Of a stretch of 64,000 nucleotides of DNA, positions 25,557 through 36,638 are shown piece by piece. Origin of the DNA: Spirochaetota bacterium (lineage in GTDB: Bacteria > Spirochaetota > UBA4802 > JAGODF01); contig JARKUF010000038.1 of assembly GCA_029974015.1 (NCBI GenBank), positions 1 to 64,000 on the forward strand, given 5' to 3'. The position numbers were made by a program, and so were the translations under genes. The stretch's first letter is position 1. Each line of letters starts with the position of its first letter. The notes beneath the pieces were generated by a model. That model was not told where the DNA came from and did not search any database. It saw only the letters and a program-made list of their open reading frames with translations.

Positions 25557-25929
25557 CAGGCTTTCCATTCTCGTCGAAGAATTCACCCTCAAGCTCCGTT
25601 ACATATACGTTCTGATACCGCCTGACACTGAATGAGATAATCTTCCTCCCTTCCCTGTTGTAAAACGCAAGAGCATCGGGGTCACGGTCCTCCCGGCACC
25701 CCTCGCCGAGGGCCCCGGTTTCATTGCGGAGTATCGAAACGACGAGACGCCCCTTTTCGTCGAATAGATTGCAAGATATCTTAGGAAAAGGTTCCGGATA
25801 CACGGACTCGGCGGCATGGAAGTAAAAGCCGTCCCCCTCCGTTCCGAAAGTAATTTCCTTCTTTAAAATTCCCCCAAACTTGTAGTTGTGATACGAGCTT
25901 ATCGCCGTTATCGCCGTTTTCAACGCCAT
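25546..25929 (-). CDS. Conserved-looking hypothetical protein
   Basis: A 127-residue protein I do not recognise. It has no signal peptide or TM segment. The sequence alternates short beta-strand-like stretches (GFYFHAAESVYPEP, KISCNLFDEKGRLVVSIL, NVYVTELEGEFFDENGKPV), suggesting a small all-beta domain with two similar FDEKGR / FDENGK turns. It overlaps mtaB tail-to-tail by 11 bases and is followed on the same strand by a chemoreceptor gene. Confidence 0.6.
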   Translation of the reverse strand: MALKTAITAISSYHNYKFGGILKKEITFGTEGDGFYFHAAESVYPEPFPKISCNLFDEKGRLVVSILRNETGALGEGCREDRDPDALAFYNREGRKIISFSVRRYQNVYVTELEGEFFDENGKPVMI

Positions 25930-25993
25930 GGCCGACTCCGTTTAAAAAGAGGATATCCAATGCCGAAGGACCAGGGCCGGGAAAATTTGGTCC

Positions 25994-27544
25994 TCACTGT
26001 CTTTCCCTCGAAAGCCCTACAAGCTCCTGTATGGAATTGGCGATCTCCCGGGAGGTGGCGGTGAGTTCCTCGGACCCTCCGGCAATCTCCTGGGCCCGTT
26101 GATTTATATGGGAGATGCTCCTCGATATTTCGTCGAAAGCCAACTTTTGCTCGTCCACGGCGGCGAGGATACCATCGGCCCCCTGGAGAATCCCCTGGAG
26201 TGAATTCCGGGCATGCTGGTTAAGTTCCATGTCCTGATGTGCCAGGGACACCACTCCGTCTATGCGGGAACTTATATCGGCGATATGGGTGATCATCTGG
26301 TTCAGCGATTCGATAAAGGTCTCCAGGCTACCGTAAGAGCGCTCTATTTCCGTATTGCTTCGGAGGAACATATTGTTGATCGCCTTGGCATTTTCGGAAG
26401 TACTGTCGGCGAGCTTGCCTATCTCATCGGCCACGACGGCGAAACCGCGCCCATGCTCCCCCGCCCGGGCCGCCTCGATGGAGGCGTTCAAGGAAAGGAG
26501 GTTTATCTGGTCCGAGATGTCCTGGATGACGTTCACGGTGTCCTGTACGTCCCGAAACGTGGAGGTGGCGCTGGTCATCAGCTCCCTCGTGACGCCAAGC
26601 TCCTCCTTGGATTGCCCAACCATGGCATTGAGGGAATCACGTATAGTCAGGACCGCCTTCATGTTCTCGTCCACGCTGGTGACGATACGGTACAGGTTTT
26701 CCATTTCGCCGTTCACCGTACGCGCCAGGTCCACCTGGACCTTCGCCATTTTATGCACTCCTTCTCCGCTCGCGGCGATCTCCTCCACCGTGGAGGTAAT
26801 TTCTTCCACAGAGGCCGCCTGCCCCTGTGCCCCCTCGGCAAAGACCCCCACGGTGTCGCTCATTATTTCCGTGGTCCCGTCAAGGCGCCGTGCTATTTCG
26901 TCGGTCTGCCCTAAAATTTTCTCTATGCTTGCGCTGAAAGCCCTGTTTTCATTAAGGGAGTTTTCCATCTGCCCATAGGCCCCACGGGCGAGGGAGAGAA
27001 AAAAATAACAGCCCGCAGCGCTGGCCAGGAGGGTCACCATGCTGTCGACGATAAAATCCGCCGCCTGGGCGGGGTTAAGGACCCCCGAGGATTGCGAGCT
27101 TACGCCTAAGATCACAACGAGGACCAGGTTGGCCGCCGTGTACACGAGCATCCATCTCGCTTCGGTCATGATAGAGGAAAAGATGATGATGGGGAAAATA
27201 TAATCGATGGTGTTCATCCGGGAAACAAGGTCCTGGGTACCCCGGAAAAAGATGAACCACACCGCGGAAACGCAGATAATCAGAATCAAATGAGTTGCGG
27301 TTTTTCTATAACCCATCCTATGGATGATGAACGCTAAGATAAGCATCCCCTGAACACAGAGGATGCTTATCACGCTTGGATGGGTGATGCCCCTCCCAAG
27401 CCGTATTGTAAACACGGCAAGAAGGGCAGAAAGAAGAAAAAACAGGATAAAGATCATCGCGAGGAGGATCTTCATCTGCTGTTTTTCCATGTACGAGCTA
27501 TGCTCGAATTTTTCTTGTAAAAAGCCGAAAATTGCGCCGCTCAT
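25994..27544 (-). CDS. Methyl-accepting chemotaxis protein (membrane-embedded sensor)
   Basis: A 516-residue chemoreceptor. The first ~190 residues hold six hydrophobic helices in a compact bundle ([53 protein letters not shown] and others) without an extracytoplasmic domain. The cytoplasmic helical hairpin carries [20 protein letters not shown] with [16 protein letters not shown] at 27544 has AGGAGGGTG upstream; a GTG six bases earlier is less well placed. A TATAAT at 27578-27573 with a weak -35 is the likely promoter. The sensor bundle differs from that of the receptor at 1543-3327. Confidence 0.9.
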   Translation of the reverse strand: MSGAIFGFLQEKFEHSSYMEKQQMKILLAMIFILFFLLSALLAVFTIRLGRGITHPSVISILCVQGMLILAFIIHRMGYRKTATHLILIICVSAVWFIFFRGTQDLVSRMNTIDYIFPIIIFSSIMTEARWMLVYTAANLVLVVILGVSSQSSGVLNPAQAADFIVDSMVTLLASAAGCYFFLSLARGAYGQMENSLNENRAFSASIEKILGQTDEIARRLDGTTEIMSDTVGVFAEGAQGQAASVEEITSTVEEIAASGEGVHKMAKVQVDLARTVNGEMENLYRIVTSVDENMKAVLTIRDSLNAMVGQSKEELGVTRELMTSATSTFRDVQDTVNVIQDISDQINLLSLNASIEAARAGEHGRGFAVVADEIGKLADSTSENAKAINNMFLRSNTEIERSYGSLETFIESLNQMITHIADISSRIDGVVSLAHQDMELNQHARNSLQGILQGADGILAAVDEQKLAFDEISRSISHINQRAQEIAGGSEELTATSREIANSIQELVGLSRERQ

Positions 27545-27764
27545 AAACACCCTCCTGTTGTGAAAACTTCGAATTATACGGTTTTTGCGACTGCGCTTAA
27601 TTTTTTCAAAGCTGCCCTTATGCCAGAACGCACCGTACGCTGGTCGATTATACCGTCAGAATGGCGGTTATAAGCTTCATCTCGGAAGTATTCAAACAAA
27701 TTACTCAACGTGTTGGAAAAACCGCTGATCTTGCCCCCTTGCCTCCGCAGTAATAAAAAAGACG

Positions 27765-27853
27765 GGGACCTCTAATAATTAAGGGCAGTCACAAAAACTT
27801 CGTTTTCCCGCCCGCCTTCGGCGGGCGGGAAAACCTGATTATTAGAGGTTGCC
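27765..27853 (+). repeat. Palindromic intergenic element, short form, overlapping lnt 3' end
   Basis: The left arm GGGACCTCTAATAATTAAGG, GGCAGTCACAAAAAC, a perfect palindrome GTTTTCCCGCCCGCC TTCG GGCGGGCGGGAAAAC and the right end ATTATTAGAGGTTGCC are present. The lnt reading frame runs through most of it. Confidence 0.9.
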
Positions 27854-29468
27854 AGGCCTTTTCTTTCATAATGATAACTAAAAGGACCGCTATACCCGCC
27901 AGGACAATAAAGAAAAATACGTCCCCAAACCTCCCATAGAAAGTGCCGTGGTTGAGGCGATAGTCCATGTCCCCTGTGACATACCCCTTCGTGAGGATAT
28001 TCATTGAGGCCCGGACCCTCCCGTAAGGATCGATGAGAGTGGAGTATCCCGTGTTCCCCGCCCGTACCACCCAGAATCCGTTCTCCACGGCCCGGAAGAC
28101 CGAGGCGGCGAAGTGCTGCATGTGGCCGCTGTAGGTGTCGGTCCAACCGTCATTGGTAATGTTCACCAGGAAATCGACCCCAAGGGCGACGTAGCGGCGC
28201 ACATGGCGGAAGAAGATCCCCTCATAGCAAACGAGGACGCCGAACTTCCTTTCCCGGACATCAAAGGTAGCCAGCTCCGTTCCCGGCGTGAAGCTTGAGG
28301 CGCCGAAGCTGTCGACTATATTCTTCACCCAGCCAAACCATCGCTCGTAGGGAAACCACTCCCCGAAGGGGACCAGGTTGATCTTCGAATACGATTTCAC
28401 CACGTTCCCGCCGGCATCGATGAGGACTGCGTTGTTCTGGTAGGACGTAACTCCATGAATGCCGTCTACCAGGCGCCCAATCTCACCGGTGAGAAGGGGC
28501 GTACCGATCTCCCTCACCAGTTCGAAGACCGCCTCTTCGAATACATTGAGATTGCCATGGAAAAAATCGTAGGAAAACATCTCCAGGGTGGCGGATTCCG
28601 ACCAGACGACCAGGTCGGGATTCTCCGCCGCGGCCCGGCGGGTGTAGCCCGCAAGCTGATCAAAGTACCTCATGCGGTTCCGCATCCAGTTGTCCCAGGG
28701 GTTGATGCACGACTGGACCATCGCCACGCGCAGGTCCCGCCGGGGCTCCGGATTGTTAGCCAGAAGCAGAACGCGTCCGGCGGCAGTGATGATGCCGATT
28801 GCCACGAGGGCCACGGCGAGGCGCTTAAACGACACCAGGCGAAAAACGCCCTTTCTATTGCTCCTGAGAAAATCGCCGTTCAGGGCCTCGTGAAAGAACT
28901 CTGAAACCATATAGTTGAACATAACCAGGGAGAAGGTTACTCCCATAACGCCGGTGAAGCGCGCCATCTGGATGAAGTCCGTAAAGGGATACTGGCTATA
29001 CCCCCAGTAAGTCCAGGGAAATGCCAGAAACCCCAGGGACTGGACCCAGTCGATCATTATCCACAGTGAGGGGTAAATGAGAAACCTTAGTTTTTCAAAA
29101 CGGCGGGCAAGGAACTCCGCGAGGAGGACCTTCGTCACCATGAAGGCCGTGAGGGCCGGGATGAGGAGCGCCACAATGAATGTGAATCCACCCGAAACTT
29201 TCGCGCCGAAATATCCGATCCAGCTGAACGTCAACAGGTTTCCAAAGAAAAACGCTACAAAGGAATAAAACACAAGCTCTCCGTATTTCCTTCCCCTGAC
29301 GAAAAGAAATACAGGCACCAGGGAAAACCACGCAAAGAAAGGAAATCCCTTGAGGAACCAGATATCATAGGCTGGAAACGAAAGGTACATCAGAAGGGAA
29401 GTGGCGAGATAGTAATTACCGGCAGCGAATTTCATACCCCCCTTCACTATTTTTTTCATAAGCCCCAT
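27789..29468 (-). CDS. lnt: Apolipoprotein N-acyltransferase
   Basis: Final enzyme of bacterial lipoprotein maturation, N-acylating the diacylglyceryl-Cys. About eight TM helices fill residues 1-235 and a nitrilase domain fills 250-510. The catalytic triad is visible as Glu in VWSESATLE, Lys in YSKINLVPFGE, and Cys in VLVCYEG. A C-terminal TM helix (VFFFIVLAGIAVLLVIIM) follows. The last ~24 residues, beginning WQPLIIRFSRPPKAGGKT, are encoded by a palindromic repeat and are not part of the family. It starts directly after the ligA stop, in a ligA-lnt operon. Confidence 0.92.
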   Translation of the reverse strand: MGLMKKIVKGGMKFAAGNYYLATSLLMYLSFPAYDIWFLKGFPFFAWFSLVPVFLFVRGRKYGELVFYSFVAFFFGNLLTFSWIGYFGAKVSGGFTFIVALLIPALTAFMVTKVLLAEFLARRFEKLRFLIYPSLWIMIDWVQSLGFLAFPWTYWGYSQYPFTDFIQMARFTGVMGVTFSLVMFNYMVSEFFHEALNGDFLRSNRKGVFRLVSFKRLAVALVAIGIITAAGRVLLLANNPEPRRDLRVAMVQSCINPWDNWMRNRMRYFDQLAGYTRRAAAENPDLVVWSESATLEMFSYDFFHGNLNVFEEAVFELVREIGTPLLTGEIGRLVDGIHGVTSYQNNAVLIDAGGNVVKSYSKINLVPFGEWFPYERWFGWVKNIVDSFGASSFTPGTELATFDVRERKFGVLVCYEGIFFRHVRRYVALGVDFLVNITNDGWTDTYSGHMQHFAASVFRAVENGFWVVRAGNTGYSTLIDPYGRVRASMNILTKGYVTGDMDYRLNHGTFYGRFGDVFFFIVLAGIAVLLVIIMKEKAWQPLIIRFSRPPKAGGKTKFL

Positions 29469-29469
29469 G

Positions 29470-31530
<2,061 letters not shown>

Positions 31531-31574
31531 ATAATTTTATTACTACTATTTTTTTAGGCACTCCACACTGTCCC

Positions 31575-32849
31575 TTACAGTTTCGTCGATTTAAAAAGAT
31601 TCAGGTTCGAGGCGATGACCGCCGGCACGAAGGCCGAAGCCGCCGCGACCGCGGCCGAAAGAAACGCGGCGGGGGCCAGAAATTTCATCGGAGGGGGCGA
31701 AATCTCGAGGCCCGCCAGGAGGGGCACCCACTTGGGAAGCATCCTCGAAAGATGGGCAATGCCCATCTGACCAATGAAAAATCCCCCGGCCCCGAAAATT
31801 GCCCCCACGGCGGCCGCTTCGACAATGAAGGAGAGTACCACCCGTAGCTTCGACTGCCCCACAATCCTTCTTAGGACGATTTCCTGGCTTCGATTGTACA
31901 CCACGGCCATGTATGAATTCGCGATGGCCGTCACGGTAAGGGCAAGAATGATGATCATGACGATGAAGAAAACACCGTCCACAAGCGCAAGGGCGCGGTT
32001 CGTCTTTTCCGCGATGTCCCGGCGGGACTGGACCTGAAGGTCGAGCCTTCGGATACCGTCCACGAGGGACGGGACCTTCGCGGGGGACCGGGACGTTATG
32101 TGCAAAAGTATAGTGGACCAGGTGTTCCCCGGATTGTCCCGGCAGTAGCGCCTGATGAAGTCCGAGGGCACCACTATGCCGGCGGAGGAGACCCTGTCGC
32201 TGAAACCCGCAACCTTCGCAGGGAAGCGGCTCTCCTTTCCTCCGGGAATAAAGGATGATTTTCCTATGGATAGGTCCATCATAAACCCGGTGAGGGCCTT
32301 TTTACCAAGCTCCGGGAGTCCGCTTGCGGCGGCGAAGTTATTGTAGAGGTCCAGGGCGAAATACGGTATTACTACGGGGAGGCGCTCCCCGGGGACGAAG
32401 CGCTTCCAATTTATATCGGTACCCCTGAAAAAATCCGGTTCCACGCCGCTCACGAGGATGTCCGTTCGCAGGTGCGTGCCGAAGGCCCCGGCGTACAGCA
32501 TCGCCGGGGCGTTGAGGCGTATAACCCGGTATATGGACCCCACGCCGTCCAGCTTCCTTATTGCCCTTATTTTCGACTCGGGAATTTCGTTGGCCCGTGT
32601 TGAAGAGAAATCAGGCCCTCTCCCTTCCGGTAATGGCCGGGGCATCACCCGGACCTCGTTGATGTCGAGGCGCCCAAAAATCCGATTCTCCATATACGAG
32701 CTCACGGAATCGCGAAGCGCCATAAAAAAGGCAAGAAAGGCGATGAGGAAAAAGACGCCAAAACTCGCCAGGAGGACCCTGGGTATCCGCCCTAAAAGGT
32801 CGCGGACTTCCAGGCGGAGGTTTCGGAAAATATAATAAAGGTATTTCAT
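31575..32849 (-). CDS. ABC transporter permease (FtsX/MacB-like)
   Basis: A 424-residue membrane protein of the MacB/LolC permease type. One TM helix near residues 25-45 (VLLASFGVFFLIAFLAFFMA) is followed by a ~210-residue extracytoplasmic MacB-like domain. Three C-terminal TM helices (FFIVMIIILALTVTAIANSY, AAAVGAIFGAGGFFIGQMG, AFLSAAVAAASAFVPAVIA) contain the FtsX domain. No ATPase gene lies beside it in the window, which is unusual. Export or lipoprotein release is the likely role, with the partner elsewhere. Confidence 0.82.
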   Translation of the reverse strand: MKYLYYIFRNLRLEVRDLLGRIPRVLLASFGVFFLIAFLAFFMALRDSVSSYMENRIFGRLDINEVRVMPRPLPEGRGPDFSSTRANEIPESKIRAIRKLDGVGSIYRVIRLNAPAMLYAGAFGTHLRTDILVSGVEPDFFRGTDINWKRFVPGERLPVVIPYFALDLYNNFAAASGLPELGKKALTGFMMDLSIGKSSFIPGGKESRFPAKVAGFSDRVSSAGIVVPSDFIRRYCRDNPGNTWSTILLHITSRSPAKVPSLVDGIRRLDLQVQSRRDIAEKTNRALALVDGVFFIVMIIILALTVTAIANSYMAVVYNRSQEIVLRRIVGQSKLRVVLSFIVEAAAVGAIFGAGGFFIGQMGIAHLSRMLPKWVPLLAGLEISPPPMKFLAPAAFLSAAVAAASAFVPAVIASNLNLFKSTKL

Positions 32850-32869
32850 CTCAGCCCGGTCCGGGCGTA

Positions 32870-33613
32870 TTAGAAAAGCGTCCCCTGGACATCATCTTCC
32901 TCCTTTTTTTCCTCCAGCGCCGCAACGATCCTTTCGTCCAGGACTGCCCCTGAGTTCACCGCCCCGCCGCCATCCGGCGTAACACCGCTACGGGTGCTCA
33001 GCCGAGAGATGATCTTTTTGATGTCCTCCCACACGTCTTTTTTAAGGGGGCTCGCGTCACCGCCATTGCGGAGCACATAGGAGGGATGATAGGTGGGCAT
33101 GACGGGAATGCCATTGTACGAAAACCATTTTCCCCGTACTTTCGTTATCCCTTCCATTATTTCGAGGAGAAACTTAGTCGAGGGATTTCCCAGGGTGACT
33201 ATTACTTCGGGCCCGATAATCTCTATTTGCTTTTTTAAAAACCCGCCACAGGCCGCGGTCTCTTCCGCGTCGGGGGGACGGTCGCGCTGGAAAGCCAGAT
33301 CGATGGTGGGGCGGCACTTCACCACATTGGCAATGTAGACGTCTCCCCTGGCAAGCTTCATGCCCTTCTCTATGATGGCCGTCAGAAGCACGCCCGCGCG
33401 TCCAACGAAGGGCCTTCCCTGGATGTCCTCCTCCTTCCCGGGGCCTTCTCCGATGAACATCACCCTCGCCGCGGGATTCCCCTCGCCGAATACAATGTTG
33501 TTCCTCGTGGATGCAAGCTTGCACCGCCGGCAATCCCCCATCTCCCCGCGAAGTTTTTCCAGGAGGGCGGCCCTATCGCCCCCCTCTCCCTTGCCTTTTC
33601 CAATCATATCCAT
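32870..33613 (-). CDS. Type 4 uracil-DNA glycosylase (iron-sulfur)
   Basis: A 247-residue repair enzyme that removes uracil from DNA. Cluster cysteines are visible in CRRCKLASTR, VVKCRPT and AACGGFLKKQ. The active-site motif is VMFIGEGPGKEEDIQGRPFVGRAG without a canonical Asp-His pair, as usual for family 4, and the second motif is PTYHPSYVLRN. An upstream extension to 33886 only shadows the patatin gene, so ATG at 33613 is chosen; it overlaps the patatin stop. The C-terminal ~40 residues are low-complexity and acidic. Confidence 0.88.
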   Translation of the reverse strand: MDMIGKGKGEGGDRAALLEKLRGEMGDCRRCKLASTRNNIVFGEGNPAARVMFIGEGPGKEEDIQGRPFVGRAGVLLTAIIEKGMKLARGDVYIANVVKCRPTIDLAFQRDRPPDAEETAACGGFLKKQIEIIGPEVIVTLGNPSTKFLLEIMEGITKVRGKWFSYNGIPVMPTYHPSYVLRNGGDASPLKKDVWEDIKKIISRLSTRSGVTPDGGGAVNSGAVLDERIVAALEEKKEEDDVQGTLF

Positions 33614-34584
33614 GGCTTTATTTTTCTTTGAAGTTGACCCTGTACGCGCCGGCATGCGGCATACCCCTCCTCGATGGCCCGGGAGGCGTGGGTGAAATCC
33701 AGGGTGGGCATGTCGATGAGGTCCGGCTGTATGAGGACGGCGGGCTTGAAGGCCCTGAGTATCATCAGGGTGTTCATGTATTCCATGATATCGATGGCCT
33801 GGGAAATGATTTGAAAGAGGTTTGGGGCGGGGTCCTTTTCCTCCTTGCTTTTCCGGTGTGAACCAATAAGATTCGAGATGCGCCACCGGCCATCCTTCCC
33901 CGCCGTGGCGCCAGAGGACATTGCGCCTCCGTCTTCGATTGCAGAGGCGTCCGCCATGGCGGCCGAGTCCAGTGCTTCCCTTACAGTCTTTTTTAGAAAG
34001 CGCCGAGGCAGTGTGGGATGGAGGTTCACCGCGATGGTGAGCCCCGACTTCATGCGCGCCAGGACGTCCACGGGAAGCGGGTTTGACACCCCCCCGTCGA
34101 TAAGGAATGAATCGCCATACTTCACCGGCGTGAAAACCCCCGGTATGGCTATACTCGCCCTTAGAGCATCCAGGACATTTCCCCTTGTGAACACCACCGG
34201 GAGGCCCGAGAAATAATCAGTGGCCACGACAGAAAGGGGGACCGGAAGGTCCTCGAGATTTGCTTTCTCAGGAATAAATTTTGAAAGAAACCCCCTTAGC
34301 TTCTTTCCCTCCACAAGGCCCATGCGGGGAAACACGGGGTCCACCAGGGAGAGGAGCTCCTTCCAGTCCATCTTAAGGAGCTCGTCGCGGTACCGTTCCA
34401 TAGCGCCGATGCTGTACAGCGCCCCGATAACGGCGCCAATGCTCGATCCGGCGAGCCTGTGAACGGGGACGCCCTCGGTCTTCAGATAATCGAGGACGGC
34501 GATATGGGCCAGGCCCTTGGCGCCTCCGCTCCCCAGGGCGACGCCGACAGTGCGGTTGCGGAAATATTTCAGAGGATTCAGCAT
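33604..34584 (-). CDS. Patatin-like phospholipase (RssA-like)
   Basis: A 326-residue serine hydrolase. The glycine-rich oxyanion loop GVALGSGGAKGLAH is followed by the nucleophile elbow GSSIG at about residue 45. The catalytic Asp lies in DGGVSNPLPVD. No signal peptide is evident, so it probably acts at the cytoplasmic face on phospholipids or acyl esters. Residues ~215-265 (rich in Gly, Ser and Lys) look like a linker insertion. It is coupled to the uracil-DNA glycosylase gene downstream, without an obvious shared role. Confidence 0.87.
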   Translation of the reverse strand: MLNPLKYFRNRTVGVALGSGGAKGLAHIAVLDYLKTEGVPVHRLAGSSIGAVIGALYSIGAMERYRDELLKMDWKELLSLVDPVFPRMGLVEGKKLRGFLSKFIPEKANLEDLPVPLSVVATDYFSGLPVVFTRGNVLDALRASIAIPGVFTPVKYGDSFLIDGGVSNPLPVDVLARMKSGLTIAVNLHPTLPRRFLKKTVREALDSAAMADASAIEDGGAMSSGATAGKDGRWRISNLIGSHRKSKEEKDPAPNLFQIISQAIDIMEYMNTLMILRAFKPAVLIQPDLIDMPTLDFTHASRAIEEGYAACRRVQGQLQRKIKPWI

Positions 34585-34702
34585 AATGGAGACGGTTTAA
34601 AATACTGTAAAGACGATATTACTTCTGCTCCAGCGCAGGCGGGACGTCAACTATTTTTGAGTATTGCCATTTATGTTCTAATCCGGCCCTATTTATCCGG
34701 CC

Positions 34703-34738
34703 TCTGGCGGCAAAACCGCTCCAGAGACCGCCTTTTTT
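34703..34738 (+). terminator. Terminator-like hairpin with T-run
   Basis: CTCTGGCGG pairs with CCGCTCCAGAG around CAAAA, or GGCGG with CCGCC, followed by TTTTTT. No plus-strand gene ends here, so it may end a short untranslated transcript. The region 34585-34809 otherwise holds nothing recognisable. Confidence 0.4.
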
Positions 34739-34809
34739 ATCGTGGTAAGGCCAATTTGTGAAAAATACATCTTTCTTCAACAGGTAATCTTAGTATTTCA
34801 AAAAAATAA

Positions 34810-34838
34810 TTGACACCCGGGGCTCCCAGCACTATCTT
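34810..34838 (+). promoter_or_regulatory. Promoter of the tRNA pair
   Basis: -35 TTGACA (34810-34815), 17-base GC-rich spacer, -10 TATCTT (34833-34838). The tRNA begins 12 bases later. Confidence 0.8.
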
Positions 34839-34849
34839 GGTCATAAGAT

Positions 34850-34922
<73 letters not shown>

Positions 34923-34927
34923 ATTCC

Positions 34928-35001
34928 GGCGGAGTAGCCCAGCTGGTTAGAGCAGCGGAATCATAATCCGCGTGTCGGGGGTTCGAGTCCCTCCTCCGCT
35001 A
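34928..35001 (+). tRNA. tRNA-Met (CAU), probably elongator
   Basis: A 74-base cloverleaf. The acceptor stem GGCGGAG pairs with CTCCGCT, with a G-T first pair. The anticodon arm is GCGGAATCATAATCCGC. The CAU anticodon could also belong to tRNA-Ile modified by lysidine. The elongator Met reading is preferred because it sits five bases after the initiator tRNA. Confidence 0.85.
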
Positions 35002-35004
35002 ATA

Positions 35005-35023
35005 CGGACCCCCCAAAGGTCCG
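35005..35023 (+). terminator. Hairpin after tRNA pair
   Basis: CGGACC pairs with GGTCCG around CCCCAAA, followed only by GCTTATT. A second hairpin, GGGCAGA/TCTGCCC, lies at about 35040-35061. One of them probably ends or trims the tRNA transcript. Confidence 0.4.
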
Positions 35024-35207
35024 GCTTATTACACCCTCCGGGCAGATTGTTCTTCTGCCCCTCATGTCGTAACCGCAAAAAGATATAATCAATCAACAAC
35101 ACGAATTATTAGAAACGGACGGCTCCTCAACCGCGGCGATGAGCGCAGGGGGGCCCGTTCGTGCGCTTGCATAAGTTATCAACTGCCGCTTACGTAATCA
35201 GGGCTGC

Positions 35208-36329
35208 CTATAGCCCGGAGTCCCCGGACGGGCCTTCTTCGCCCGCCACTGAGAGGATGTCCTTTATCATCGGGAAACCCCTTGATTTCTCAATGATCTT
35301 GCCATGGGCGGGGCTTACGCGTATAGAGATTTTTTTGAAAGCTGAGAGGTTTTTTGTGAAGAGCTGGGCCATCGAAAGGGCCGTGTTTTTGTCGATGGCG
35401 CACTTATCGTCAACATTGAAGACGATCTCCTCGTTGAAGCTGAACTTTTTTTTGTCCCCCAGGCCCTTTTGGAGAACGTTCGCTATCTTCCTCGCCAGAT
35501 CGAGCTCCGTAGCGCCGGTCCAGGAGCCGACAAGGTAGAATTCATTTTCCTTAAGGCCCCTGTGCTCCGCCGAAAGGCTTTCAGGGAATTCGCCATCGTC
35601 GTACACGGTGTTTTCGTCGAGGCGATAGAGGACCCTCGCGGCCGTATTCAAAGGAGCGGACATGCTCCGGTCTTCCGTGCTCACTCCATTCTTTTTAGAA
35701 GTATCCACAGAAGACGGTACCGGTCCATCATCTCGAAGAGAGCCGGCCAGCAGGCCGGTTATAATTTCTTTCATGGACCCCGAAGGGATGTCCGGGTCCA
35801 CTATCCTGATAGTGAACAGTTGGTCGAAGCGGGCCTTGTTTTCCTTAAGCTCTTCTATGAAAAAGTTGATGTCCGGGTTTTTGGTCGCCAGGAGGTCGAG
35901 GATGCGGTGAGTTCCGCTTCCAAGGCCGTATTCCTTCTCGAAATCCTTTCCCCTGGCCAGGAGGATAAACCTCCCATGAATGCCGTCAGTGTCCTTTCCC
36001 TTGCTTAATATGATATAGGAAATGAGGAACGTCTTCAGAAGCTTGATGTGGCCAGGGTCTTCACCCGGTCCCAGCTCGAGGTCTATCCTTGCATCCATTA
36101 TGATCGCCCGCGGAAAGCCCCGCTCCCTGATGAAGCGCAGCAGTTCCGTTCGGATAAAGGCCGTCCGTCCCGAACGGGCTATACCTTTCTTTATAGCGGG
36201 AATCGAATGGAGGTTAAGGAATTCGGTTTCGAGCACTATTCCGAGACCCGAGAGGGCCTGACGGATAGGCGCTGCGATCCTCGTGTTTTCGGTGATTAAA
36301 AACACCCTGTTGGAGAATTCTATAGACAT
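35208..36329 (-). CDS. Unrecognised protein with receiver-like N-terminus
   Basis: A 373-residue cytoplasmic protein I cannot assign. The first ~130 residues resemble a response-regulator fold: a hydrophobic strand VFLITENTRIA, a helix, then AIIMDARIDLELG, whose Asp is where a phospho-acceptor would be. A later strand FILLARGKDFEKE follows. The C-terminal ~100 residues hold a second alpha/beta region (FSFNEEIVFNVDD, KKISIRVSPAHGK). A Ser/Asp-rich linker near residue 215 separates them. The gene has its own promoter at 36560-36588 and a ~220-base leader containing a palindromic repeat. Confidence 0.6.
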   Translation of the reverse strand: MSIEFSNRVFLITENTRIAAPIRQALSGLGIVLETEFLNLHSIPAIKKGIARSGRTAFIRTELLRFIRERGFPRAIIMDARIDLELGPGEDPGHIKLLKTFLISYIILSKGKDTDGIHGRFILLARGKDFEKEYGLGSGTHRILDLLATKNPDINFFIEELKENKARFDQLFTIRIVDPDIPSGSMKEIITGLLAGSLRDDGPVPSSVDTSKKNGVSTEDRSMSAPLNTAARVLYRLDENTVYDDGEFPESLSAEHRGLKENEFYLVGSWTGATELDLARKIANVLQKGLGDKKKFSFNEEIVFNVDDKCAIDKNTALSMAQLFTKNLSAFKKISIRVSPAHGKIIEKSRGFPMIKDILSVAGEEGPSGDSGL

Positions 36330-36352
36330 GGCTTTTTCATCTAGTTATAGAA

Positions 36353-36473
36353 GGAAACCTCTAAAAATTAAATTTTTTAAGGTTCCCATGAATTGTAACT
36401 ACTGGCATACTCAGGACTCAGGTTTTTACGCCCGCCTTAGGCGGGCGGGAAAGCCTGAATATTAGAGGTTGCC
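36353..36473 (+). repeat. Palindromic intergenic element, full-length copy in a 5' leader
   Basis: A 121-bp copy with both hairpins (ACCTCTAAAAATTAAATTTT / AAGGT and GGTTTTTACGCCCGCC TTAG GGCGGGCGGGAAAGCC). The hexamer AGAAGG is found on both sides (36349-36354 and 36474-36479), a possible target duplication. A further decayed palindrome, GGTTTTTCC/GGAAAAAACC, lies at 36494-36532. Confidence 0.9.
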
Positions 36474-36559
36474 AGAAGGGAGCCTCAAATTTTTGGTTTT
36501 TCCAGCCCGTCAATGGCGCTCGGAAAAAACCAATAATGATCGCCAAAATATTCAAAGAT

Positions 36560-36588
36560 ACAGTAGACATACCCGCAACCTGTGTCAA
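36560..36588 (-). promoter_or_regulatory. Promoter upstream of the 35208-36329 gene
   Basis: -35 TTGACA (36588-36583), 17-base spacer, -10 TACTGT (36565-36560) on the minus strand. The transcript would cross the repeat at 36353-36473 before reaching the start codon. Confidence 0.7.
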
Positions 36589-36638
36589 GCCATAAGCGGA
36601 AGGGGCCCGGTTTCGGAGAACCCCCGGGCCGCACGCCT

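Noticed and set aside
33614-33886. Long N-terminal extension of the uracil-DNA glycosylase
   Set aside because: It is a His/Pro/Gly-rich shadow of the overlapping patatin gene in another frame.
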